Shown piece by piece: positions 28,434 to 39,118 of a DNA stretch of 64,000 nt. The position numbers and the translations under genes are program-made. A model generated the notes under the pieces. It worked only from the letters and a program-made list of their open reading frames with translations. It did no database searches and was not told the origin of the DNA. The first letter of the stretch is position 1; each line of letters begins with the position of its first letter. Source of the stretch: Candidatus Woesearchaeota archaeon (GTDB taxonomy: Archaea > Nanobdellota > Nanobdellia > Woesearchaeales > GCA-2686295); assembly GCA_937912225.1 (NCBI GenBank), contig CALDOJ010000033.1, positions 1 to 64,000 of the forward strand, in the 5' to 3' direction.

Positions 28434-29459
28434 ATGAAAGTATCGTTAATCACAGGACCAGAAGGTTATGTTCAAGGATGGGGAACCATACAAGTTACTG
28501 AAAAAATACAACAAGCATTGTCTGAATCTGAGATTGATTCTGAAATAATATTTGTTTCTAACATGTCCGAATTACAAGATAGATTAAATTCTTCAAAACC
28601 TGATTTAGCTTGGAGTTCTTTATACTTCTTATCCGACAATTCAGAATATATTGGCTCTAAAGATAATAAATGGGTTGTTGATTTATTAGAAGATTTTTCA
28701 ATTCCTTATATTGGAGGTTCTAAAAACACTCTTGAAAGACTTCTTACAAAAAGTGCTTGTCAAGAGAGGCTTCAATCTTTTGGAATTCCTATTCCTGAGT
28801 TTTATTTAATTAAAAAAAATGAACCAATTCCACTTATGACTAACTTCCCTTATTTGATAAAACCAGATAATGAAGCTAATAGTAGAGGAATTAGCGATTC
28901 AAGTGTTGTTTATAATAGCAAAGATTTGAAAGAAAAAGTTTTTGAAATTCAAGAATTATTTCATCAACCCGCATTTGTTGAAGAATATTTACCTGGTAAA
29001 GAAATAACTATTTCTGCTATTGGAAATGGTGAAAAAATTATTCTTCCACTAGAAATCAATATTAAAGAAGAGTATAAAGAAAACCATTCTTTATTGACTC
29101 ACGATGTAAAAAAAGGTGGTTTAAAAAATGGAAAAGTTGCTCTTTTTAAACCTTCTAAAGAAGAAATTGCAATCACTTCAAATATTGCATCTAGAACTTG
29201 TGATGCACTAGAAATTCAAGATTGGACTCGAATGGATACTCGTAAAGATAAGAATGGTAATTTCAAAGTTTTTGATGTTAATGGCATTCCTGGTTTAAGC
29301 AATATTGGAAGTTATCAGTCAATTGCGTTTTACACTTATTACCCTACTATTTCAAAAAAAGAAGTTTATGATTTCATGATTAACACCATTGTTGGTAAAG
29401 GATTAAGTCGACATGGTTTACCAATTCCGAATAGAATGAGAAAAAAAATGCTTCTTTAG
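28434..29459 (+). CDS. D-alanine-D-alanine ligase-like ATP-grasp protein
   Basis: IPYIGGSKNTLERLLTKSACQERL, LIKPDNEANSRGIS, VEEYLPGKEITI, FDVNGIPGLS. Confidence 0.75.
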   Translation: MKVSLITGPEGYVQGWGTIQVTEKIQQALSESEIDSEIIFVSNMSELQDRLNSSKPDLAWSSLYFLSDNSEYIGSKDNKWVVDLLEDFSIPYIGGSKNTLERLLTKSACQERLQSFGIPIPEFYLIKKNEPIPLMTNFPYLIKPDNEANSRGISDSSVVYNSKDLKEKVFEIQELFHQPAFVEEYLPGKEITISAIGNGEKIILPLEINIKEEYKENHSLLTHDVKKGGLKNGKVALFKPSKEEIAITSNIASRTCDALEIQDWTRMDTRKDKNGNFKVFDVNGIPGLSNIGSYQSIAFYTYYPTISKKEVYDFMINTIVGKGLSRHGLPIPNRMRKKMLL

Positions 29460-30109
29460 TTTAGACTCTTTCCCATAAAAAACTCTCCACTCCCATCTGG
29501 AAATGCAGGTTTTGTGTATAGAATTGGTTTAAACCCAGCGTTTTCATAAAGTTTTTTTGAACCACCATTCTCCCAACAGTCAACAAAAGCTTGAGCAGCT
29601 CCTTGTTCTTTTGCCATTGTAAGTCTTTGTTTTATAAGTTGAGTTCCTATTCCTCGTCCTTGATAATCAGGGTGAACTGCCATTGCAACCATTAAGAAAT
29701 CAGAATCATTAATTCTTGGATTGTTTGTTAGTTCATTCGAATAATATCTTGCAGAAATATCTCCTTCATAAGTAAAAGCCAAAGCATCTTTTTCTAATTT
29801 GTCTTTTAATGATAAAGCGAATTCTTGTGGGTAAGCAGCATAATTTAATTTTTTCTTATAAGAATCTTCAAAACCAGATTCAAGATCTTTAAACAAAGTT
29901 CCAGCACCATAACCAACTAATTTTTCTCCGTCTAAAGCAATAAATAATTCTTTTAAATCCATGGCTCTTGATATGTAAAAATAAGGAGATTCATTAACAT
30001 CTTCAAATTCAGGAAATGCAAGAACATTCAAATCTTGAATTGCTTCTTCGAGAGGTATGTCTTTTGGAAGTTCAAATTTTCTTATTGTTATATCACTCAT
30101 AAATACCAA
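29456..30109 (-). CDS. GNAT family N-acetyltransferase
   Basis: VHPDYQGRGIGTQLIKQRL; likely start 30100. Confidence 0.8.
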   Translation of the reverse strand: MVFMSDITIRKFELPKDIPLEEAIQDLNVLAFPEFEDVNESPYFYISRAMDLKELFIALDGEKLVGYGAGTLFKDLESGFEDSYKKKLNYAAYPQEFALSLKDKLEKDALAFTYEGDISARYYSNELTNNPRINDSDFLMVAMAVHPDYQGRGIGTQLIKQRLTMAKEQGAAQAFVDCWENGGSKKLYENAGFKPILYTKPAFPDGSGEFFMGKSLN

Positions 30110-30205
30110 TGCAAACTTCTAATTTATAAAGTTTTTTATTTTTACCACTATTTAGTGAGAAAAAGCGAAACATTTATATACTAAAAACACCATAAAAGAA
30201 GTAAA

Positions 30206-30622
30206 ATGGTGTTAGGAATCGCTCAAGGACTCACTCTTGCAACAGCAATTAGAAACTCCCAATCAAGAAAAGAGAATAAAGTTGCTGAAAAAGCAAAATC
30301 AAAATTCTATGATTTTTTGGAAACATATGCAGAAACTCATAACGTTAATCACTGGGCAGGATACTTAAACGGAGATCCATTCTCACCATTCAAACAATAT
30401 TTAACAGTAAAAAAACAAGTCAAAATTCTAGGATTCATACCAGACACGAAAGATATCGCAGTTTTAGTCATAAATAAAGAACCACAATATGAAACTGGTC
30501 AACCAGAAGGACTTGAAGTTCGAATTGATACAAACTATAAAACACAATTATTAGATTTTAAAAGCTCATTTAAAGAAGAATTTGGAACAGATGTAAAAAT
30601 CGAATACTTTTCAAGAGAATAA
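30206..30622 (+). CDS. Hypothetical protein, 138 aa
   Basis: ORF with TATA-like upstream sequence. Confidence 0.5.
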   Translation: MVLGIAQGLTLATAIRNSQSRKENKVAEKAKSKFYDFLETYAETHNVNHWAGYLNGDPFSPFKQYLTVKKQVKILGFIPDTKDIAVLVINKEPQYETGQPEGLEVRIDTNYKTQLLDFKSSFKEEFGTDVKIEYFSRE

Positions 30623-30664
30623 TTCTAAAAAGATTTATAAATAATCAAATAAAAATATAGTTTA

Positions 30665-31489
30665 ATGAGTAAAGATATGAGTTTAAGAGAGAAAATTCAA
30701 TTCTATATGATTAACTGCAAGACTTTACCAGGCAAACTAATTGATCTTGCAATAATATTTTTTAACTTACTAATCTGTTTACTATTTGTTTTAGAAACAT
30801 ACCCTATATCACAATCAACCCACAATATTCTCTGGAAATTAGAATTATTCATCGTATCTTTGTTCATAATAGAATACATGGCCAGACTTTACGGATCTAA
30901 AAATCGCTGGAAACAAGTTTTCAACATTTACAGCATTATCGATGTAATTACAATTCTGCCAACAATAATAGTTGTTTTATTACCTGCAGCATCTGCAAGC
31001 ATCAGCATAATTAAACTAATGAGAGTATTTAGAATTTTTAGAATATTCAGGTTTTTAAGATTTGCTGCAGATCCAGAATTCTTTTTTGGAAATATCACAG
31101 CACACCTATTAAAAGTAGTACAATTACTATTAACATTATTAATTATATTCTTTGTGTCCTCAGGTTTATTTTGGCAAGTAGAAAGCCCAATTAACGACAA
31201 TGTTAGTACATTCGGAGACGCATTCTATTTCACAGTTGTAGCACTTACAACAGTTGGTTTTGGAGATATAATACCAGTTTCTGAAACTGGAAGATGGATC
31301 ACAATATTAATGATATTTTCAGGAATAATTTTAATTCCGTGGCAAGTTAGTCGTATTGCAAAAGAATGGATTAGAATCGATAAAAAAACAATTACTTGTT
31401 CTCAATGCGGATTACAACATCACGAAAAAGATGCATCACACTGTAAATCTTGTGGTAAAGTAATTTTTCAAGAATACGAAGGAAATTAA
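30665..31489 (+). CDS. Voltage-gated K+ channel-like protein with C-terminal zinc ribbon
   Basis: S4-like LMRVFRIFRIFRFLRF, filter TTVGFGD, CSQCGLQHHEKDASHCKSCGK. Confidence 0.85.
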   Translation: MSKDMSLREKIQFYMINCKTLPGKLIDLAIIFFNLLICLLFVLETYPISQSTHNILWKLELFIVSLFIIEYMARLYGSKNRWKQVFNIYSIIDVITILPTIIVVLLPAASASISIIKLMRVFRIFRIFRFLRFAADPEFFFGNITAHLLKVVQLLLTLLIIFFVSSGLFWQVESPINDNVSTFGDAFYFTVVALTTVGFGDIIPVSETGRWITILMIFSGIILIPWQVSRIAKEWIRIDKKTITCSQCGLQHHEKDASHCKSCGKVIFQEYEGN

Positions 31490-31864
31490 TTATTTCTTAT
31501 CAACAACATGTTTAGAGAGAATACCATTAGATAAATCTCGCTTCAATTCTTTACCATAACCATCAAACAAAGATTCAACAAATTGATAGCCTCCTTTAAC
31601 ATGTTCAGGCATACCAGCCGCATCAATAAAATCATGAACTGCATCAGTTAAAGATTCAGATGTTGGAGCAGAAAATTGCACATAAAACATCGCACCCATA
31701 TGAACAGGATCATTTCGTACAACACAAAAAACAGTTTCATAAGTATCTTTAACAACCGTTTCAGCTTGACGAATACTAGTTACTAAATCATCAAATATTT
31801 CTAGTTTACCATTATGAAGATATCCTACGGGATAAGGATACAATAAAGCAGTAGATTTGTCCAT
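31490..31864 (-). CDS. Hypothetical protein, 124 aa
   Basis: ORF only. Confidence 0.5.
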   Translation of the reverse strand: MDKSTALLYPYPVGYLHNGKLEIFDDLVTSIRQAETVVKDTYETVFCVVRNDPVHMGAMFYVQFSAPTSESLTDAVHDFIDAAGMPEHVKGGYQFVESLFDGYGKELKRDLSNGILSKHVVDKK

Positions 31865-32032
31865 TCTGAACTAAAGAAAGAATTAACAGTATATAAAGTT
31901 TTTCATTTTTACCACTTACCAGGAATAACTGATTTGTTTTAAATTGAATCATTCATTTAAGGCAAAAACGCAAATTCAAGAAACAACGTTCTTATACGCA
32001 AAAACCAACCCATTATATGGTGAAAAAATAAA

Positions 32033-32923
32033 ATGGTTAATGTAAATTTAAACAAAGATGAAGCTTCAAAACAAGCTTCAAGTACAAAGAATAATATGTG
32101 GAGACCTGAAGTCCATCAATTAGCAACAATTGAAGCACAAATAACTTTAGCAGAAGCATATTTAAACAGAAGTCAAGCAATAGAAGAACACTATCAAAAA
32201 AAAGAAATAACTCTTTCTAATGCTTGGGATCAACAAGAAAATGCAATAAATCACGCAGGAAAAGCATTAGAAGCTGTAGTAAACTATCGGTTAAACCCTC
32301 CAAGTAGCGATGCCATGTCAAGAATATATGGTGCAACAATCAAAAAATTAATCGGACCGACACTAGAAGGCCTAGACAAATACCAAAACAAAGAAGAAAT
32401 GACTGCTTTGTTAGAAGAATTCGTAACTACATACGACGATGAAGAAGAAGATTCAAGTGAAGGCTCTTTAATCATGCAAGTAGTGGGCATTTACAATGAT
32501 GGATATAGTGGACAAACGCACACAACAGAGTTCTTAAAGAAAAAAGGACTTGAACAAGTGTTAAACTATGTTAGTAAAATAGATGGTCCTGAATTAATGA
32601 GCAAATTAAGAACTGCAAGCGTAAATATTCAATCAGAGGAAGGACACACCCAAACAATTGCAAATAATTTAACAGAATTCATAACAAGAATGAGTGGGCA
32701 AGTAGAATATAATTCTGAAAAATGGGATCAATACAGAAATTTATTGACAGAGTCCAAAACAGAATTAGCAATCATGACTGAAGAAAGAAATGTTATGGGT
32801 AAAGATTTAGCTAAAGCAACAAGTTGGGTCTTAGATGTGGTTGCAGGTCTTGGAGAAAACGTAAGCGACTTAGAATATCAAGGATTCAAAAGTATGGCTT
32901 ATGTTGCATTGCAATCCATGTAA
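32033..32923 (+). CDS. Hypothetical helical protein, 296 aa
   Basis: ORF only. Confidence 0.5.
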   Translation: MVNVNLNKDEASKQASSTKNNMWRPEVHQLATIEAQITLAEAYLNRSQAIEEHYQKKEITLSNAWDQQENAINHAGKALEAVVNYRLNPPSSDAMSRIYGATIKKLIGPTLEGLDKYQNKEEMTALLEEFVTTYDDEEEDSSEGSLIMQVVGIYNDGYSGQTHTTEFLKKKGLEQVLNYVSKIDGPELMSKLRTASVNIQSEEGHTQTIANNLTEFITRMSGQVEYNSEKWDQYRNLLTESKTELAIMTEERNVMGKDLAKATSWVLDVVAGLGENVSDLEYQGFKSMAYVALQSM

Positions 32924-32966
32924 TAATTTTTTTAACTTTTTTATTTTTAATTTTTTTCTTATATTT

Positions 32967-33929
32967 TTAAACTAGAAACATTTGTAAAACATTAAACAAA
33001 TACCCTATCAAAATAATTGCTACAGTTACAACACCAAAGAAAATAGCGATTAATTTCAGCTTCATAGCACGTCTTAGAATAACTGCTTCTGGAAAACTTA
33101 GAGCAGAAATAGCCATCATAAAAGCAAGTACTGTTCCAAGAGGAATGCCTTTTTGAAATAATACAACTGCAATAGGAACAATTGCCGCACAACCACCATA
33201 AAGAGGAACACCAAGAATAGTTGCTAAAGGAACAGTGAAAATTCCACCCGCACCAATCCAAGATTGAATTAATTCTGAGGGTACATAATTATGAATTACA
33301 GCACCAATACCAACACCAAATAAAATCCAAGCCCAAAGTTTTCTAACAATAGACCAAGCTTCATCTAATCCAAAATATAATCTATTTTTAAAACCAACTA
33401 CAGACTTTTCTTCTTGAGAATTATTTTTAGAAATAACAAATTCTTTGACTAAATGTTTTTCAAGTTTCATCTTACCTAATATTAGACCTGAAACAACCCC
33501 AACTAAAATACCGCTTGCAATATATGCGAGAGTTATTTTCCAACCAAAAAATCCAAGCATTAAAACAACTAAATACTCATTAACAAGCGGAGAAGTTATC
33601 AAAAAAGAAAATGTTATTCCAAGAGGAATACCTGCTTTTAAGAAACTTAAAAATAAAGGAATTGAAGAACATGAACAAAAAGGAGTTACAGTACCAAAAA
33701 TCGATGCTAATACATTTCCAACTCCTTTCTTCTTACCAACAAGCCACTTCCTGACTTTTTGTTGAGATACAAAAGTTCTAAAAAATCCAATAAAAGCAAT
33801 CATGAAAAATAATAAGAACAAGATTTTAATTGAATCGTAAATAAAGAAATTCAAAGTCTCATACAGTCTACTAACAGGATCAAGACCTAAAAGTCCATTC
33901 AAGAATTTATCTATAATTACTTCGTACAT
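32967..33929 (-). CDS. Permease (DUF318/UPF0718 type)
   Basis: TPFCSCSSIPLFLSFLKAGIPLGITFSFLITSPLVNEYLVV, GVPLYGGCAAIVPIA. Confidence 0.85.
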   Translation of the reverse strand: MYEVIIDKFLNGLLGLDPVSRLYETLNFFIYDSIKILFLLFFMIAFIGFFRTFVSQQKVRKWLVGKKKGVGNVLASIFGTVTPFCSCSSIPLFLSFLKAGIPLGITFSFLITSPLVNEYLVVLMLGFFGWKITLAYIASGILVGVVSGLILGKMKLEKHLVKEFVISKNNSQEEKSVVGFKNRLYFGLDEAWSIVRKLWAWILFGVGIGAVIHNYVPSELIQSWIGAGGIFTVPLATILGVPLYGGCAAIVPIAVVLFQKGIPLGTVLAFMMAISALSFPEAVILRRAMKLKLIAIFFGVVTVAIILIGYLFNVLQMFLV

Positions 33930-34036
33930 GAGTCGTCCGAGTCACTATTGCAACAACAAGAGTTGTTAGCTTTATCTTCCATTTTCTTGTCTAATTTTTC
34001 AAACATTTTTTTAAAAAAACCTTTTTTTTCAGCCAT
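33917..34036 (-). CDS. Small Cys-cluster protein, 39 aa, between metG and permease (missed by ORF track)
   Basis: MAEKKGFFKKMFEKLDKKMEDKANNSCCCNSDSDDSCTK*; overlaps permease start. Confidence 0.6.
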   Translation of the reverse strand: MAEKKGFFKKMFEKLDKKMEDKANNSCCCNSDSDDSCTK

Positions 34037-36016
34037 TTATTTCACCTTACCAGTTATATTTTTATCTACAAATACTTCTTCGCTGTTGGCAGTTAATACT
34101 TTACCTTCAGAAAAAGCTTTACCATTCTTTCCTTCGATTTTCACTGTTAAAAAATCTTTATAATTAATAAGTTTTGAATTAGGTTTTGCACCTGAAATTG
34201 TTACTTGGTCTCCTGGTTTAGCATCTTTAACTAGTAAAAGACCAACGTCTGTATCTTCACCAGCTGCAAGAAGCATTCCTTCGCTTTTTTCTCCACGAAG
34301 CTTTGCAGGTTCAAGGTTTGATACAACAACTATCTTTTTACCAATTAAATCTTCAGGCGAATAATAAGCTCTTAAACCAGCAACTAATTGTCTTTTTTCA
34401 CCAAGGTCAATTTGCATAACTAAAAGTTTATCTGCATCAGGATGAGGTTTAACTTCTAAGATTTCTGCAACTTTTAAATTAAGTAAAGAAAAACCAGTTT
34501 TCTTCTCTTCTTCAACAACTTCTTCTTTTTGAACATTAGTTAATAATATTTCAGGCTGATTAATTGTATGGTTAGTTAAATCAAAATTTAAATCATCCCA
34601 AGTTAAATCTTTTACATTAAGTTGAGTTCGAATTCCTTTTGCATATCCGGGAACTATTGGACTGATTAAAATCGTTAAATTCTTTACAATATTCAGACAA
34701 AGTGAAAGAATCTCTGGAGCTTTATCTCTGTTTTTCCAAGGTTCGTTTTCTTGCATAAATTTATTTCCTAAAGCAGAAATTTCTAATATTTCACCAAGTG
34801 CTTTTTTTAAGTCTCTTGATTCATATGCTTCTTTTACTGATGCAAATTTAGCAACTATTTCTTTTACAACTGATTCATCTTTATTAAAATCAACAATTTT
34901 TGAGTCTAAATTTTTATTTGTAAAAGATAATGATCTGTAACAAAAATTAGATATGTTTCCAACTAATTCTTTATTGATTCTTTCAATAATTAAATCTTCA
35001 GTATAATCTCCATCTCCAGTAATTGGCATTGCACCAATTAAATAGAATCTGAAAGGATCAGTTCCGTATTGTTTGATTTGATCAAATGGATCAATTACAT
35101 TACCAGTTGATTTGCCCATTTTTAATCCACCAATATTCAAAAATCCATGAACAAATAATTCTTTAGGTAATTCAATTTTTGCAGATAAAAGCATTGCAGG
35201 CCAGAATGCTGCATGAAATTTCAAAATATCTTTTCCAATAACATGAATATCTGCTGGCCAAGCACTCTTAAACTGTTCTCCTTCTTGTTCATAGCCAATT
35301 CCAGTAATATAATTTGATAACGCATCACACCAAACATACATAACATGGTCTTCATCGTTTGGAACTGGAATTCCCCACGGAAGAGCATCTTTTGTTCTTG
35401 AAAAACTAATATCTTCAGCTTCTTTTAAGAAAGAGAGAATCTCGTTTTTTCGAACGTTTGGAACAACTTTATAAGTGTCGGATTGAATTAGTTTTGCAAC
35501 TTCTTCTTTGTATTTTGATAATTTGAAAAAATAGTTTTCTTCTTCAATAGTTTCAAGTTCTTTATTTGGATGATTAGGACATTTATTTTCAACAAGTTCT
35601 TTTTCAGTTTTGTAAGATTCACAACCAACACAATAAATTCCTTTGTAAGATTTCTTGTAAATATCACCTGCAGCAACTAATTTACCCCATAATCTTTTAG
35701 CACCTTCATAATGAGCTTTTTTATCTGAAGTTCTAAGAAAAGAATCATAAGCAATTGATAACTGAGCGTATAAATCCTTAAAACAAGCAACGTTTTCGTC
35801 TAAGAAAATTTGAATATCTTTGCCTTCTTTTTGTGCAGTTCGCCAATTTTTAATTCCGTGCTCGTCAGTTCCTGTTTGGAAAAAAACATCTTTACCAAGA
35901 AGCTTGTAAAATCTAGCTAGAACATCTGCCTGCACAATTTCTAAAGCATGACCTAAATGAGGTTTACCATTAGGATATGCAATTGCTGTCGTGATATAAT
36001 ATTTTGATTTTGCCAT
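34037..36016 (-). CDS. metG: Methionyl-tRNA synthetase with C-terminal tRNA-binding domain
   Basis: ITTAIAYPNGKPHLGHALE, FFQTGTDEHGIK, LKMGKSTGNVIDPFDQI, C-terminal EMAP-like domain. Confidence 0.93.
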   Translation of the reverse strand: MAKSKYYITTAIAYPNGKPHLGHALEIVQADVLARFYKLLGKDVFFQTGTDEHGIKNWRTAQKEGKDIQIFLDENVACFKDLYAQLSIAYDSFLRTSDKKAHYEGAKRLWGKLVAAGDIYKKSYKGIYCVGCESYKTEKELVENKCPNHPNKELETIEEENYFFKLSKYKEEVAKLIQSDTYKVVPNVRKNEILSFLKEAEDISFSRTKDALPWGIPVPNDEDHVMYVWCDALSNYITGIGYEQEGEQFKSAWPADIHVIGKDILKFHAAFWPAMLLSAKIELPKELFVHGFLNIGGLKMGKSTGNVIDPFDQIKQYGTDPFRFYLIGAMPITGDGDYTEDLIIERINKELVGNISNFCYRSLSFTNKNLDSKIVDFNKDESVVKEIVAKFASVKEAYESRDLKKALGEILEISALGNKFMQENEPWKNRDKAPEILSLCLNIVKNLTILISPIVPGYAKGIRTQLNVKDLTWDDLNFDLTNHTINQPEILLTNVQKEEVVEEEKKTGFSLLNLKVAEILEVKPHPDADKLLVMQIDLGEKRQLVAGLRAYYSPEDLIGKKIVVVSNLEPAKLRGEKSEGMLLAAGEDTDVGLLLVKDAKPGDQVTISGAKPNSKLINYKDFLTVKIEGKNGKAFSEGKVLTANSEEVFVDKNITGKVK

Positions 36017-36138
36017 TAATTATAAGAACAAATAACTCTATTTAAAGGTTGTTGTTTAGAAAGAACATAGTTAGTTATTATTATAAAATAGTTAATCAAC
36101 AAACCTTTATAAGTAAATTAATAATCCTAATTTACAAC

Positions 36139-37407
36139 ATGAAAACAAGTGAAATACAACTTTTAATTGAAAAAACAAAACAGATAGACTTCATTGCTCA
36201 AGGTTTAAATACACATTATTCTCCAAATCATATTGGTCAAACAACTAAAGAACATTGTGAAAAACAATTTACAATACTGGAGTTTGCTCTAAATAAAAAT
36301 TATGATAAACTAACAGCCATGATTGAAAACGAACATGTAAAAGAAAAAGATTTCTTATACACCACTGTTGATGATGTGAGTTCAGTTTTCAACCACTTAT
36401 TAACAGGATTAACCGATTCTGATCTTAAAGTTTTATTAGCAACAGTAGCAACTCATGATATTGGAAAAGTCAATCCTAAATGGGCAAAAGATAAATTAAA
36501 TTTAGATGGAGTAGAATTCATTGCTCACGATTATGATTCTAGAATCATACTCGACAACAATCCAAAAATATTATCAGAATTTAATTTAAATAATTCTGAA
36601 AGAAATCTTGTTTTAGACTTAGTAAAATATCATTCAGTACCAGGACAATATTTCTTCGGTGAAGGAAATTTGTCAGCGTATCAACCAATAATGAATTATG
36701 CAAGAAGTATTAATTCAGAAAATCCTTTAAAATTAGCAAGAATTCATGGACTAATCGATGTGATGTCTGCTTTAAATCATGGTTTTGTAAAACCAATTCT
36801 GGCTTCACATCAGAAAATGTCTGATTTAATATCTGCAGTTTATAATGAAGGAGGATCTTTGGGAGATGCTTTTAAAAGAGAAGCAGAAAATGCAACAAAT
36901 GATTTAAAAAATATTAAAGAGAAATACAGTTTAGCTTCAAATTCTATTTATAGGTTAATTAAACTAACAGGTTTAAACAAAGATGATGCCAATACAATAG
37001 ATGAAGCATTATCAGAATTAGATAACAGCTTCATATTAGAATTCAACACCGCAACAAGTAGTGAAACAACTTGGTTTGGAACATACATTGCAAACGCTTT
37101 TGGTGGCGGTTTAAAAAGAGCTTTTGGAAATGATGCAACAAACGATGATTTAAAAGAAGTTGTGAAAACAACTGTTAAAGTAATTGCAGGAGCTTCAGCA
37201 TACCACGGATCATTTGGCAGTAACTCTTATGCATTAAGTTCTGTAACTCCAGGTTTAATGATTGTAGACGGGAAAAAAGATTTAATTTTAGAAGAAGTTA
37301 ATCAATTAACTAATTTAACAGACACAGTAACACAATTATCTAATCAAAATAAAGGATTGTATGCTAGAGGAAATAAAGATGCAATCGAAATAAGTTATAA
37401 ATTATAA
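36139..37407 (+). CDS. HD-domain-like protein
   Basis: TVATHDIGKVNPKW; start moved from 36049 to MKTSEIQ. Confidence 0.6.
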   Translation: MKTSEIQLLIEKTKQIDFIAQGLNTHYSPNHIGQTTKEHCEKQFTILEFALNKNYDKLTAMIENEHVKEKDFLYTTVDDVSSVFNHLLTGLTDSDLKVLLATVATHDIGKVNPKWAKDKLNLDGVEFIAHDYDSRIILDNNPKILSEFNLNNSERNLVLDLVKYHSVPGQYFFGEGNLSAYQPIMNYARSINSENPLKLARIHGLIDVMSALNHGFVKPILASHQKMSDLISAVYNEGGSLGDAFKREAENATNDLKNIKEKYSLASNSIYRLIKLTGLNKDDANTIDEALSELDNSFILEFNTATSSETTWFGTYIANAFGGGLKRAFGNDATNDDLKEVVKTTVKVIAGASAYHGSFGSNSYALSSVTPGLMIVDGKKDLILEEVNQLTNLTDTVTQLSNQNKGLYARGNKDAIEISYKL

Positions 37408-37409
37408 AC

Positions 37410-37907
37410 ATGACAGGAAAAATTTTATCTCCACCAGAAATAATTCCTTATGAAGGACCAACTATTTTTTTAGCAGGACCAATACAAGGAGCACCAAACT
37501 GGCAAAACGAAGCCATTCAATACATACAAAATTTAAATTCTAAAATTAATATTGCTAATCCAAGACGAGAATATTTAGATGGAACATTTGTTTATGGTGC
37601 GCAAGTTGATTGGGAAACACACCACCTAAATAAAGCAAATATTAATGGTGCAATATTATTTTGGTTAGCAAAAGAAGAAGAACATTTTTGTGAACGAGCT
37701 TATGCACAAACTACCAGATTTGAATTAGCAGAATGGAAAGTCAAACAAGAAATGACTGGTTCTAAATTGGTTGTGGGCATCGAAGAAGGTTTTTCTAATG
37801 CAAAATATATTCAAAGAAGATTCAGTCAAGATTGTCCAGAAGTAGCTATCACATCAACACTAGAAGATACTTGCAAAGAAGCCGTAAGACTTGTAAATCA
37901 TAAATAA
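37410..37907 (+). CDS. Nucleoside 2-deoxyribosyltransferase-like protein
   Basis: GPTIFLAGPIQGAPNWQNEAIQYIQ, RFELAEWK. Confidence 0.75.
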   Translation: MTGKILSPPEIIPYEGPTIFLAGPIQGAPNWQNEAIQYIQNLNSKINIANPRREYLDGTFVYGAQVDWETHHLNKANINGAILFWLAKEEEHFCERAYAQTTRFELAEWKVKQEMTGSKLVVGIEEGFSNAKYIQRRFSQDCPEVAITSTLEDTCKEAVRLVNHK

Positions 37908-37947
37908 ACCACAACAATTAAATAAGTAAAAGCACAATAACACTCAT

Positions 37948-38337
37948 ATGAAGACCTTCAAAAAGGTTTTAGTCTATGGATTCTTTATCTGGTTAATACC
38001 TTTCATAATATCGTTCGCAATATTCCCTTTAAGAGGGTCTAATAGAGCTTTATTTGAATCAATAATGCCTGTAGTAATTGCTATTTGTGCAGTAATCTTC
38101 ACAGCTCTTAGCTTTAAATTTATAGACTTAAAATTTGTAAGAAATGGAGCTATATATGGTTTTTCATGGATGCTTATCAGCATTGCTTTAGATTTAATAG
38201 TTTTCTTAAGAGAACCAATGAATATGAGTCTTTACGAGTATTTTATAGATATAGGAATAGCTTATTTGATAATACCAGTTATTGCAATTGGTACAGGATT
38301 CGCATTTGAGAACAAGATTGGTTGGTTAAATAAATAA
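37948..38337 (+). CDS. Small integral membrane protein
   Basis: Four hydrophobic segments. Confidence 0.55.
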   Translation: MKTFKKVLVYGFFIWLIPFIISFAIFPLRGSNRALFESIMPVVIAICAVIFTALSFKFIDLKFVRNGAIYGFSWMLISIALDLIVFLREPMNMSLYEYFIDIGIAYLIIPVIAIGTGFAFENKIGWLNK

Positions 38338-38353
38338 TACTAATTTAAAAAAA

Positions 38354-39118
38354 TTATTCATCAGAATTAATTTTATTAATCAACTTTAACAAAAATTGCT
38401 TGAATTTAATATATTCTCCACTAATAATAACAGAATCTCTTCTTGGTCTTTGTAAAGGATTAATAATTTCTTTTTTTATTGTTGAAGGTTTTTTTGTTAA
38501 TACAAATATCTTATCCGATAAAAAAATTGCTTCATCAATATCATGAGTTACAAAAACAATTGTTTTATTCGTTTTTTTCCAAACATTCAAGATATACTTT
38601 TGAAGTTTTAATTTAGTTACAGGGTCTAATGAAGAAAATGGCTCATCCATTAAAATCATTGCAGGATTAACAGCCAAACTCCTACAAATAGCAACTCTTT
38701 GTCTCATACCGTGAGATATTTCATGAGGGTAATATTCACCATATCCTTTTAAATCAAAATCATGTAAAAATTTCTTAATTATGCTTTTTCTTTTAGAAAT
38801 ATTCACTTTTGAAAATTTTAATCCAGATTCAATATTTTCATAAATAGTCATCCAAGGAAATAATGCATGCTCTTGATATATGGTGCAAATCTCAGATGTT
38901 GGTTTTTTAATTATCCTATTTTCATAACATACTTGCCCTGATGTTGGATTTATGAAGCCTGCCATCACATTTAATAGAGTTGTTTTTCCACAACCTGAAG
39001 AGCCCAGAATACAAATAAACTCTCCTTGATTTATAGTCAGGTTTATATTATCTAAAACTGTTAAATCATCAAATTGTACAACTAAATTTTTAATATTAAG
39101 ATTTTTAATTTTCTTCAC
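38354..39118 (-). CDS. ABC transporter ATPase (nitrate/sulfonate/taurine type)
   Basis: Walker A GSSGCGKTT, HGMRQRVAICRSLAVNP, Walker B ILMDEPFSSLD. Confidence 0.88.
   Translation of the reverse strand: MKKIKNLNIKNLVVQFDDLTVLDNINLTINQGEFICILGSSGCGKTTLLNVMAGFINPTSGQVCYENRIIKKPTSEICTIYQEHALFPWMTIYENIESGLKFSKVNISKRKSIIKKFLHDFDLKGYGEYYPHEISHGMRQRVAICRSLAVNPAMILMDEPFSSLDPVTKLKLQKYILNVWKKTNKTIVFVTHDIDEAIFLSDKIFVLTKKPSTIKKEIINPLQRPRRDSVIISGEYIKFKQFLLKLINKINSDE

Noticed and set aside
32992-33261. Trp/Cys/Ser-rich minus ORF
   Set aside because: Alternate frame within the permease gene
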